Assembly: GCA_026545225.1 (NCBI GenBank)
Contig: CM048848.1
Location: forward strand, 13,124,853 to 13,188,852
Origin: Cornus controversa
Lineage: Eukaryota > Streptophyta > Magnoliopsida > Cornales > Cornaceae
Length of the DNA stretch: 64,000 nucleotides
Reading direction: 5' to 3'
Part shown: piece after piece, positions 54,402 to 64,000 of the stretch
Layout: every line of letters starts with the position of its first letter
How positions within the stretch are numbered: the stretch's first letter is position 1
The notes under the pieces: model-generated
Told to the model about the DNA's origin: nothing
Seen by the model: only the letters and a program-made list of their open reading frames with translations
Database searches by the model: none
Translations under genes and position numbers: made by a program

Positions 54402-56151
54402 TGTTTGACGTGCAAAACGCGATAAAATATTATGTAATAATGCCGTTGTTGTTTTACACTTCGACAAAAGAAAATTTATAAAAACCTACAAATACCCTAC
54501 TAAAATTAGTAAAGCGGTGAGTAGGGGTCGAACCCACAGGGACTACGTTGATTTCGTTGTTAAGCTATCAAGACCTTATCTAATTTAATTCAAAAATAAT
54601 TTGTTTTGTTTGTTTTAAATTAAGGTGCTGAAAGTTAATGACATAAAATAAAAACATAAATAAATGATAGATAAAATTCAAGAGAGAGAAATCTAGGGTC
54701 TTGAGTTCACCACTAGCATCATACCATTGTCGATTGAAATTACTTTGGGAGAAATTCTACAATATCCATAAAAAAGACCCATGGAACGATGAACATACAA
54801 TTGGTCTAAGCAATAACCCATATTCAGTTGGCACGAATCGTCTACCTAAACTAAGGTGTAGCATGACTCGTCTTTCCTAGGCATGGCCTATCAAAGTTTT
54901 TGTATCATACACACATGTTCACAATGAAATCGTTAAGAGGATATATACAAACACTCACTAAGCTACAACCCATCTTCGGTGGGCACAAATCGTCTACCTA
55001 AACTAGGCTATAGCACAACTCGTCTTCCCTAGGCATGGACTGTCAAAGTTATATGTTCATCATACATGCAATGAAAACTTGTTTTATAACTATCATTCAT
55101 TAAAATTTGCAAATAAGAATGAGAGATATTAAATTTAAGAAAATATTAACCTATCGAACAAGTCATAATGAGCCATAATTGACCTCAATAAATTATCAAG
55201 ATCAGCATTAAAATCTTCTTTTAAAACCTTATTTTTTTTAATCTCTCGTGGGAATGATTTGAGTTCAATTAAGATTAAATATCATCTATGACAAGACAAC
55301 ATTAAATTAAGAATCATTATAAACATTTAAACACAACCATAAATGCACATCTATGCAATTGTCAGTTATTACACAAATGATACAAAATAGTCCTCAAAAT
55401 TATATAACTATATGCATAAAAAGAAATATCCCCAAATATAACTCAATCAACAAAGATACTTAGCTAGGGCTTCCTTAAACCCCTAGGTAGAAGTTAGCTC
55501 TTCATGGTAGTTGTTGAAGCCTCCCTTTTCTTTCTATCAATCGTTACGAATCATCTCCGTCTTTTATCTCCGCTCTCAAATAATACCCTAGTTTTCTCTA
55601 TTTTCTTTCTTTTATTTTACGAAGAAAACAAAAACGGGACACCTCCTCTCCCAAAGTGGTAAATGCGCATAAGAAACTGGCACATGCGCCTCAAAAAGTG
55701 GCATTTGTGCCCAAAAAGTGGCAGCTGCGCAAATAGGGCAGAATGGTACCTTAAATGTCCATTTTAGAAACGTTTTGTGAAATACGAAAATGAACAGAAT
55801 TGAATTTCCTTCAAATTACGCGAAGTTTGGATCATTTTGACAATCGTGTAAGGAGTTATGGTCTAAATACAAAAATGAGTCCAGAACTTTTTAAGCCAGA
55901 ATTGGCCCAATCTTCAATGTGAATAGGCCCGTGCTCCTTTCCTTCATTTACATTAATTTTCAGCCCATTTCTTGAGTCTATTTAGTTTGAATCTTCAATA
56001 TACACATATCTCATGGGTGGTCAAACTTCAACTTCCTACTAAAATAGACCATCTCATTAAAATTATTAATAAAAGCATGAAATAAATATTACTAAGACAC
56101 TAATTCATATAATTTTAGGGGCATTGAATACACAACATTAATTACTTATCA
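54402..56151 (-). repeat. LTR2 (1750 bp)
   Basis: Minus strand starts TGATAAGTAATTAATGTTG at 56151 and ends GCACGTCAAACA. It contains an extra ~830 bp relative to LTR1, including a diverged ~150-bp repeat (ATCGTCTACCTAAACTA at 54838 and 54988, each followed by CTCGTCTT..CTAGGCATGG). The GTGGCA..GCGC words lie at 55652-55735. Confidence 0.7.
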
Positions 56152-57919
56152 CACCCCCAAACTTACATATTCCTAGTCCCTTAGAAATACAAAACTAAAA
56201 ATAAAATAAAACAATTAAACTACTTCCTCTTTTGCGGGACACCCGGCTGCATTTAATATATGCAACAAGCCTTTTAAACCCCTAGGTTACCCCTAGTGCA
56301 CGAGTGAAGTCTCGTGAGGGTTTCTACAGATGTTATCCACAAACATGCAAAAATTCATGTTTCAAACATTGATCAAGATAAAGACTACAAAATGCAGTTA
56401 AAAGACTTGCTTTCAAGAACACTTTCAAATCCCTAAATCCCATAATTCAGAACAATGGTTCTCACACAAAATTTACATCAATCACAACTCACAGGAACTA
56501 ACTCTAGCCCCCTCGTGAAAAGTGAACTAGCATTCATCAATGTGGTTTAATCTGGCCCTGAGTGAGCAATTACAAGTACCTTCAATTTATTGGATCCCCT
56601 TATTGAATTTATCACTCAAAACATGAACACATGCAAATTGTTTATTTTTTATTTACTTTTTTATTATTATTACTCTTATTTTTTTTATATAGTTGTGCAA
56701 GGCTCAGGTTTATTAGGCTTTCGAAATGATCCATGTAGCGAGCTTTCAGCCTGTTACTCCCAAACCAAATGGCTTTACGACATTGGTTTCAAGATACCCA
56801 AAATGACATAATAACTTGAACCAAAACGGCCACAAACCACAGACTAACCAATGACGCAATGCCCAGGTTTATTAGGCTTTCGAATTGATCCATGTAAGGA
56901 GCTTTCAGCCTGTGACTCCCGAACCAAATGGCTTTAGGACACTAGGTTTCAAGATACCCCGACGAACCTAATAACTCGAACCAAAACGGCCACAAACCAC
57001 ACGTTTTTTTTTTTTTTACAAGTGTAGCATGCTTAAAATGTTTTATTCTCAAGGGATACCAACTTATATTCAGCACACATAATTGATACTCAAAGCCAAG
57101 TACAAACCCCACTAACTTTACTAGTGTGTGTGTGAATTGTGAACAGAACTAGAGCCAACCATTCCAAGTCATGTGAATGCAAATAACGACTTAAACCACT
57201 GCATTCAAACCATAGTTTCTAGAAATTTTACACATACTTTATAATTGGAAATCAAGAACCTACATAAAGTATTAAACTCTTGATTGGTGTTAAAACATCT
57301 AAACTGAAAACAAAATAACCTAAAAATAAATAAATAATTAAACAAACAAAACTGTTCTTCCTTACTCCCAAACTTGAATCACACATTGTCCTCAATGTGT
57401 AACAAAAATATTAAGCATATGGTAAGTGATAGAACAATATTACCGTGGTTGAAGAATTGTCAAAATTTGGCAAAGCATTCAGATGAATATGGGTTGGCTA
57501 TCCCCCCAAACTTGGATGTAAGAACTTGTCATAAAAAAACATAACTACACACCACGCATATTAAAAAGAAAAAAATAATATAAATAAAAAATAAATAAAT
57601 AAAAAGAATGTAACAAAATGAAAAACAAACACAAATAATAATTAAAAAAATTTCAACTCAAACAAAAGAAAAAATAAAAAAAATAAAAAAAAAGAAAAAC
57701 ACACACATCCTAACTACTACTTTTGATGGGAGGTTCACCCTATACCACATCTCTTAAGGAGATGTAAGAGTGTCCCCCCTATTTTGTCCTCACTTTCTTG
57801 TGCCGGAATTCAAACCATTTTTAGACACCTCTTATCTATATCAATGTGAGATTTCAAGAAAAATGAATCAATCAAATAAAATTCGACTGATTTAGGAAAA
57901 CATGACCCTTTAACTTGTT
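56152..57919 (-). repeat. Extra copy of the internal 3' region upstream of LTR2
   Basis: Matches 50142-53440 without the solo LTR: polypurine tract, 165-bp units, A-rich block, and the gag tail LIDSF..KPHIDIDK-type text up to 57919. There the match stops inside TTAACTTGTTCTT. Confidence 0.8.
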
Positions 57920-58560
57920 CTTAGCATTTAGCATATGCAACAAGCTTTTTAAACTCTTAGGTTACCCCTAGTGGATGAGTGAAGACTCGTGAGGGTTTCC
58001 AGAGATGTTACCCACAAACATGCAAAAATTTATATTTCAAACATTGATCAAGATGAAGACTACAAAATGCTGTTAAAAGACTCGCTTTCAAGAATACATT
58101 CAAATCCACAAATCCCATAATTCAAAACAATGGTTCTCACTCACAATTTATATCAACACAACTCAAAGAAACTAACTCTAGCCCCCTTGTGAAAAGTGAA
58201 CTAGCATTGATTATTGTGGTTTAACCCGACCCTGAGTGAGCAATTACAAATTCCTTCAATTTATTAGGTCCTCTTATTGAGTTTATCACTCAATACATGA
58301 ACACATGCAATTTTATTTTTTTATTTTTTTTATGGTTGTGCGATGCCCAGGTTTATTAGGCTTTCGAATTGATCCATGTAGCGAGCTTTCAGCCTGTAAC
58401 TCCAAAAGCAAATGACTTTAGGGCACTAAGTTTCAAGATACCCCGACAGACCTAATAACTTAAACCAAAATGGCCACAAACCACAGACTAACGAATGAAC
58501 AATGCCTAGATTTATTAGGCTTTCGAATTGATCCATGTAGCAAGCTTTCAGTTAGTGACA
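57920..58560 (-). repeat. Third partial copy of the internal 3' region
   Basis: From GCATTTAGCATATGCAACAA onward it matches 50245-50880 and 56250-56890 at lower identity, so it is older or from a diverged unit. It ends in the second 165-bp unit at about 58555, where the minisatellite begins. Confidence 0.8.
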
Positions 58561-58574
58561 TAAGTGATCTGTCA

Positions 58575-59150
58575 TTTAGACCTCAGATTAATTTGGGCCT
58601 ATGGCCTCTTTTATTAAGCGATCGGTCATTTAAGACCTTAGCTTCAATAAGCTATCGATCGTTTAGACCTTAGCTTGATTTGGGTCTATGGCCTCTTTTA
58701 TTAAGCGATTGGTCATTAAGACCTTAGCTTCAATAAGTGATTAGTCATTTAAGACCTTAGCTTTGATAAACAATTGGTCGTCTAAGACCTTAGCTTGATT
58801 TGGGCCTATGACCTCTTTTATTAAGCGACCAATCGTTTAATACCTTAGCTTCAATAAACGATCAGTCGTTTAGACCTTAGCTTCATTTTGGTCTATGGCC
58901 TCTTTTATCAAGCATCGGTTATTTAAGACCTTAGCTTCAATAAGCAATCGGTCATTTAGACCTTAGCTTGATTTGGGCCTGTGGCCTCTTTTATTAAATG
59001 ATTCGTTTAAGACCTTAGCTTCAATAAGCAATTGGTCGTTTAAGACCTTAGCTTGATTTGGGCCTATAGCCGATTTTACTAAGCGATTGGTCGTTTAAGA
59101 CCTTACCTTCAATAAGCGATCAGTCGTTTAGACCTTAGCTTGATTTGGTA
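58575..59150. repeat. ~86-bp minisatellite built of ~36-bp subunits
   Basis: The long unit is TTTGGGCCTATGGCCTCTTT, then TATTAAGCGATTGGTCGTTT, then AAGACCTTAGCTTCAATAAG, then a second CGATCGGTCGTTTAGACCTTAGCTTGA. The GGCCTATGGCC anchor recurs near 58597, 58683, 58803, 58892, 58978 and 59060. Most periods are 82-89 bp; one of 120 bp has three subunits. It lies beyond the integrase end of the TatII element, where Tat/Ogre-type elements are known to carry variable tandem repeats. Confidence 0.92.
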
Positions 59151-59603
59151 GAGTTGGTCACTGTTGCTGGCATAAAAAGTGGGCGTGGGCATGTTACAGC
59201 GCATTTTTAGTTTTGTGACGTTCCATGTCCACGTCGTGCCCTAATAGGCGTTGTTTCCTTTTCTGCACACTGAAAGACAAGAAATTTTATCCAATATGGG
59301 ATTTCATCCGTACATATCTTTATAATAAAGGCAAAAAGAGGGCAAGGCATTGCTGTTGTGTATTTTAAGCTTACACAATGACCATGCCATGCCACGACTG
59401 TAGGACTTCCACTCTACATTTTATTTAGTATAAAGTATGGAGTCTTTTGTTCGATGTGGGACCATGTCCTCTCTCCTTTTGACAGTGATGTACTTTCTTT
59501 ATAAGATATACTCTTTATTGATTTCTTCCATATTTCTTTGAGAATCAGAAGATAGACTGTCAAAAAGAAATAATGTAATCAAACATACTGAAATTCACAT
59601 ATA
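59151..59603 (-). other. 3' untranslated region of the TatII element
   Basis: Non-coding. Minus strand has GGTCCCACATCGAACAAAAG (about 59450), of a type often seen in plant LTRs, so an LTR may begin here. No clear TG start with polypurine tract was identified. Confidence 0.45.
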
Positions 59604-60895
59604 ATACCTTTTTAGATGGGTTGCATTCCAGGGTTTGCAAATTACTTTTGCGTCGCTAACTCTGCAGAGCCTATATGTACCCTTCCCAATCACTTCAGTG
59701 ACTTCGTACGGGCCTTCCCACTTTGTTATGAATTTCCTAGCATTTCATTCCTTTGTGTTGTCGGTGACTCTACATAGCACCCAGTCCCCAAGGTTGAAGG
59801 CTCGATGTCTCACCTTTTTGTCATAGCTGTTATTGACCATTTTTTAGTAGGATGCGAGTCTTATTTGGGTTGCCTCCCTCTTTTCTTCTAGGAGGTCCAA
59901 ATTTTGGTCCAACAACTAGTCATTCTGCCCCTTCTCCAGTACCTCTGTTTAGGTGGTTAAAGCGGACAGCTCGGTCGGTATTATCACCTCAGACCCATAT
60001 GCCAGATAGAACGGACTCTCGCCGGTTAGACGCCTCGAAGTCATTCGATAGGCTGAGAGAACTTTTGGTAGTTCTTTCATCCATTTGCCCTTACAATCTT
60101 CCAGCTTTTTTTGGACTCATTCAAAGATGGTCCGATTAGTTACCTTTGGTTGGTCGTTGCCCTATGGGTATGATCTGGCAAAGAACTTCTAGTTGATTCC
60201 ATACTTCTTAATGAACTTATCTATTGACTAGTTATCGAAGTTTGTGGCATTATCCATGATAATAGATTCTGGCAACCCAAATCGACAGATGATGTTGTTC
60301 CAGATGAATTTCTTAACCTAAACATTAGTGATTGTCGCATACGCCTCTGCCTTGACCCACTTCGTGAAGTAGTCGGTGGCTAGGAGTACGTATTTTTTAC
60401 TGTTAACAGCCTTCGAGAGAAGCACTACCTGATGCATCTACCATTTTGCAAATGGCCAGGGACTGCCATTGTTGTCAGGTCCTCCGAGCGCTGGTGAGGT
60501 ATACTGACGTGTCGTTGGCATTTATTAAATTTTTTGACGTATTATTCGGCTTCTCTAGGCATGTACGACCAAAAATACCCTTCAGTAAGAGCTTTATGGG
60601 CTAGTAATCATCCCCTCGAGTGATTTTCAGACATACCTTCATGGATTCTTGAAAGCACCTCTCTCGCTTCTGCAAGGTCCACACATCTCAAGTACGGCCC
60701 TAAGAATGACCTTCTATAGATGTGTTCACCTATCATGGAATATATGGTAAAATTTATCCTAACTCTTCTCGCTACCTCTTTTGAGTATGGCAATAGCCCA
60801 TCAACGAGGTAGGCTTTGATAGGATCCATCCAACTGGGTTGGTTCTGTATGACTAGCACCTCTTGTTGGATATGAGTGCTAGTTTCTTGCAAGAA
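59604..60895 (-). pseudogene. TatII-type integrase
   Basis: N-terminal part (ORF 60608-60892): SWMDPIKAYLVDGLLPYSKE and YLRCVDLAEAREVLSRIHEG, then the HHCC region HSRG..LAHKAL and KCQRH. Core: IIMDNATNFDN (Asp) and NRTIFE (Glu), interrupted by stops. Then KELPKVLSAYRMTSRRLTGE, SPFYLAYGSEVIIPTEL, and the tail KWEGPYEVTEVIGKGTYRL, WNATHLKRYYM-stop at about 59604. It inserts the cDNA into host DNA. Several stops in the core make it non-functional. Confidence 0.85.
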
Positions 60896-61690
60896 ATTGA
60901 TTGGAGCTATTTTGATTAGATCTGGCTAAGCCACCAAGGCTGAACATGCTAGCCTATCAGCATTCAAGTTCAGGTCTCTTGAGATTTGAGAGATTCTGAC
61001 TTGCTCGAACCCCTTGAGACATTTTTCCACCAGATTTTTCTAGGCTTTCTTTCGATCATCTTTCAGAAGGTAGTCTCCACTAACCTACTTCACGATTAGC
61101 TGAGAATCACTAAAAACTTGCAAGTTCTTTACTTAAAGTATTTGCGCCAGTCTCAATCTTGCTAAGATGGCTTCGTACTCAACTTCATTATTCAATGCAG
61201 GAAATTCTAGATGGATTGCTTCTTGTAAAGCTATTCCGTCAAGGGTTTAGATTTCCACACCGATACCTAATCCTGATCGTGTTGACGACCCATCAACGAA
61301 AAGCCTCCATTAGGATAAAATGGAACCTCCATTTCTTCATCAGTTTCAGGCTCGCATTCTAGTAGGAAATCTGCAACTGTTTGCCCCTTTATAGCAGTTC
61401 AAGGTTCATAGGTTATTTTGTAAACACCTAGCTTTGTTTCCCATTGGCTACTCTTCTCGACTGATTAGGCTTATGAAGGATAGCTCTAATCGAGAATTTA
61501 GTTGGGACAACGATCAGGTGAGCCTTGAAGTAATGCCTGAGCTTCTTCTTTGCTTGGACTAGGGCCAGCATGATCTTTTCCAATTTTGAGTATCTCTGTT
61601 ATGCCTTAGTCATAGTCTTACTTGAGTAGATCACCGAGTATTATTTTTTATCAAGTTCTCTAATCAAGATGACACTGGTGGCCATTCGAG
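60896..61690 (-). pseudogene. TatII-type RNase H region
   Basis: Text such as GSSTRSG.GIGVEI, PALNNEVEYEAILARLRLAQ, VFSDSQLIVK.VSGDYLLKD and LNADRLACSA: the archaeal-type RNase H typical of the Tat lineage, with its E..Y-E and SDS Asp positions still readable. Stops are frequent. It removes RNA from the RNA-DNA hybrid in active elements. Confidence 0.75.
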
Positions 61691-62920
61691 ATATTGTGAG
61701 TTACAAGTATAAAGACTCTCTAGCCTCTAGTGCTGAGAGTGTTGGCAGTTGAATTAAATATTGCTTCAGTTTTGCCAAGCCTTCATTTTGTTTAAGCCCT
61801 CATACCTCATTTCTTTTTGATTTGATAACATCGAAAAAGGGCTTGCATTTATCCGATAACCGAGAGATGAATCTACTCAGAGCGGCAATACGTCCTGCCA
61901 AGATCTGAACTTCTCTGTGGGTCTTCTGCTCCTCATTCTGGAGAAGGGCCTTCACCTGAATTGGGTTCGCCCCTATCCCTATTTGATTCATGATTTTCCT
62001 TAAAAACTATCCCGAGGAGACCCCAAATGTACATTTTGATGGATTCAGTCTCATACTATGGCTTCGTAGGGTGTTAAATACTTCTTATAGGTGCTCTAGG
62101 TGGTCTTCCCCCTTGGGGCATTTCACTACCATGTCATCTATATATGCCTCAACCGTTCGGCCCATCAGGCTTTCAAAGACTTTATTGATTAGTCACTTGT
62201 AAGTTACTCCTGCATTCTTGAGTCCGAACGGCATCACCTTGTAGCAGTAGATTCTCTTTTCGGTAATAAAGGAAGTCTTCTCCTGATCAATCGGATTCAT
62301 TGGGATCTAGTTTTATCTGGAGTATGCATCAAGGAATGTTAACCGTTCGTACCCCATTGTGGCATCGCCCATCTGATAAATTTTTGGCAAGGGAAAGTTA
62401 TCTTTAAGGCAAGCCTTATTTAGATTAGTGAAATCTATACAGACTTGCCATTTGCCATTCTTTTTCTGGACCACTACCACATTTGAGAGCTAGTCCGAGA
62501 ACTAAACTTCCTTGATGAACCCCGTTTGTAGGAGGCGATCTACTTCTGAACCAATGATCTAATTTTTCTTTGGAGCAAATCATTTTTTCTTCTGTTTAAC
62601 AGGAGGGTAGCTAGGATTGACGTTGAGCGTATGACATGACACTGAGGGTCTATGCCAGGCATGTCCGTGTGGTCCCAAGCAAAAATCTCACCATTCTTCC
62701 TTAGTAGTTGTACCAATTGCATTCTGTCCGTTTGACATAAAGAGGTTCCTAAGCTGGTTTGGTCTTTGCCAAGAATGATCTCTACTTCCTCGAGCGATTC
62801 CTCGGTCAGCCTTTCTCTTTCTTGTTCAAGCAGAACACCCTTTAGTAGAGAGTTCTGTAATTGCTCTTTAGTCGGTCCTTCCTGTAACGTCTTCCCTTTT
62901 AGTGTAAGAGCATAACACTT
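61691..62920 (-). pseudogene. TatII-type reverse transcriptase
   Basis: Text: FAWDHTDMPGIDP near the start; QEKTSFITEKRIYCYKVMPF, GLKNAGVTYK; the catalytic LMGRTVEAYIDDMVVK (about 62125-62175) with both aspartates; LRSHSMRLNPSKCTFGV; ANPIQVKALLQ, ILAGRIAALSRFISRLSDKC. The TGG/CAG-type positions give several TAG stops. The YIDD core is intact although the frame is not continuous. Confidence 0.85.
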
Positions 62921-62929
62921 TTTGGCAGC

Positions 62930-63450
62930 AACTTAATCTCCTATAATATCAACTATGTCCCTTCCGTTCGGCGTGATGCACCACATTAGCATGTGAAACG
63001 TGGAAGGGACTCCTTGCATCCTGTGTATCCAGCCTCTTCCCATTATCATGTTGTATGAAGAACTGAAATTAATAATGATGAAAGCCTCAGTCAGAGTCCT
63101 TGCGGCTGCAGTAATTGTGAGCTCCACTACCCCCACCGGAGTCACTTACTTGCCATCGAAGCCTATTAATAGCTCGATAGTAGGCCTGATGTGTTCTGGT
63201 TCTAGACCCAGCTATTGGAAAGCGGACAATGTAAGAACGTTGGCGCTGCTCCCTGCATTAATCAATACCCTTTTTACCTCACAGTTAGAGACGATGAGGC
63301 TAATTATGAGTGGATCCTCGTCAAGCGTTTGGATCCTACTCTTGTCCTTATTTGTGAAGGTGATCGGTGTACTGGTTGAGCGATCATGTATTGAGTGGAC
63401 TTTCCCAATTCTCTGGAATTTTGGGTGTTCCTGAGACTCGACCACCTTTT
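62930..63450 (-). pseudogene. TatII-type aspartic protease, catalytic Asp replaced
   Basis: ORFs 63212-63445 and 62933-63145: PITFTNKDKSRIQTLDEDPL, VSNCEVKRVLINAGSSANVL, then after a stop PTIELLIGFDGK, TPVGVVELTITAA and FSSSYNMIMGRGWIHRMQGV. Tat-lineage proteases read LIDNGSSADIL; here the Asp is Asn (INAGSSANVL), so the catalytic loop is dead even before the stops are counted. Confidence 0.82.
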
Positions 63451-64000
63451 GGACTCGCCTTATTAGTCTGAGGCTAGTCGACCACGAATAGCATTGATAA
63501 CCCGAACAAGAATGGGATTGAGCTATTTCTTTGCTTTTTATTAGGGGTAATCAAAAGTTTACGTCTATTCTTCCTGAACGACGTATTCTAACAATCTACC
63601 CTTGTTGATTAGAACCTCCACCTGTTGCCTTAGGCTTCTACATTCGTTGGTGGTGTGGTCGTAGTCGTTATGGAAGGAACAATGTTTGCTTTTATCCCTC
63701 TACTCTGGGGGTTGTCTGATAGCTTGAGGAGGGTGGAAAATTCCTTTGCCCTTGTTTTCGTACTAGAGTCTGGCCAGATATATATTACAATTATCACTCA
63801 ATTTAACCCATTGGGCCGAGGGATAATTTCGCCCCTACAGGGTATTATTGTAAGCTAATAAAACTTTTTCAAAAATTAAAATTTTTGTGCGTATATAATG
63901 TTTGTTGTGAAGAAGTAGATGCAGCAATATGTCATGTGCTACTTTGAGTGATAGAGAACAAATATACATATATATAAATAAAGGTGTGCATGTAAGGTTT
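63451..64000 (-). pseudogene. TatII-type gag C-terminus (continues off the window)
   Basis: Minus-strand text near 63600-63700: CSFHNDYDHTTNECRSLRQQ, VEVLINKGRL. This is the CxFHxDxGHxTxxCxxL zinc-binding motif of Tat/Ogre gag, with Asp replacing the usual Gly. Further upstream PRPNGLN and SSTKTRAKEFSTLLK-like pieces belong to gag. The last ~150 bp (63850-64000) are AT-rich and unassigned, so gag may itself be interrupted there. Confidence 0.7.

Larger units (their letters stand above)
49049..58560 (-). mobile_element. Tandem array of a gag-only Athila-like LTR element
   Basis: Minus-strand order: partial internal 3' region (58560-57922), a second partial copy of it (57919-56152), LTR2 (56151-54402), primer site, leader, gag remnant (54120-53317), internal 3' region with tandem repeats, polypurine tract, LTR1 (50141-49219), then a further primer site and leader (49215-49049). 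Internal sequence thus flanks LTRs on both outer sides, as expected from unequal recombination between LTRs of adjacent copies. No RT or integrase is present, so the unit resembles the gag-only, pol-less plant elements (TR-GAG/LARD types). LTR ends were inferred from PBS, PPT and TG..CA, not from target duplications. Confidence 0.65.

Noticed and set aside
58575-59150. Centromeric satellite array
   Set aside because: Only about 570 bp with diverged units beside an integrase end; better explained as a retroelement 3' minisatellite.
1-64000. tRNA or rRNA genes
   Set aside because: None seen. TGGTATCAGAGC and TGGCGCCGTTGCCGGGGA are primer sites complementary to tRNA ends, with no tRNA fold around them.

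Overview
This window is plant nuclear DNA, most likely from an angiosperm and probably a eudicot with a large, repeat-rich genome. The evidence is the content: Athila-, Tekay- and TatII-type Ty3/gypsy elements, a Ty1/copia gag scrap, a FAR1/FHY3-type MULE, a Helitron with a plant-type Rep-helicase, a plastid ycf1 (TIC214) fragment, and pieces of plant gene families (an autoinhibited Ca2+-ATPase and a wall-associated-kinase-like protein). I found no intact host gene, no tRNA or rRNA gene and no CRISPR. All the recognisable coding sequence is broken. The window is best read as a stack of nested transposable elements.

Layout. 1-6160: Athila-like gag and protease (+), split by a 3.7-kb solo LTR (1540-5250, target duplication GAAAG). 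6160-7085: non-coding sequence with a cluster of near-palindromic TTCGATGCATCGAA words. 7086-14065: a Tekay-like chromovirus (+), target duplication TTATA, with a 250-bp 5' LTR and a 3.4-kb 3' LTR. 14071-15225: remnants of the element it landed in. 15230-15700: copia gag remnant (-). 16640-17042: WAK-like kinase pseudogene with the kinase core missing. 17060-20350: AT-rich repeat sequence and an LTR-like segment with GGACCGGTCC words.

20352-26738: a composite with ~970-bp inverted arms. Each arm carries the same Ca2+-ATPase fragment fused to the first part of an LTR. The arms enclose a decayed FAR1/MULE transposase gene. 27089-36487: a nearly complete 9.4-kb Helitron (-), with Rep and PIF1-type helicase, a large intron-like leader containing a 622-bp tandem duplication, and a candidate GC-rich first exon.

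37936-49045: the 3' end of a Tekay-like element (-), namely integrase tail, polypurine tract and LTR. Its LTR is split by a second LTR element lacking pol (38472-45967, target duplication TAACA). One LTR of that inner element later received a ~300-bp plastid ycf1 insertion (41020-41321). 49049-58560: a tandemly arranged gag-only Athila-like element (-), giving two LTRs, extra flanking copies of internal sequence, and a 1.5-kb solo LTR (51200-52715, target duplication GCATT). 58575-59150: an ~86-bp minisatellite. 59150-64000: TatII-type gag-pol (-), running off the right edge.

The genes do not act together as a pathway; the window records successive insertions. Order of events follows from nesting: the Athila-like body is older than the solo LTR at 1540; the outer Tekay LTR is older than the 38472 element, which is older than the ycf1 insertion; the tandem gag-only array is older than the solo LTR at 51200. 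The least ordinary items are the inverted MULE/ATPase composite, the recurring LTR cassettes of family-specific repeated words, and the mismatched LTR pair at 7086-14065.
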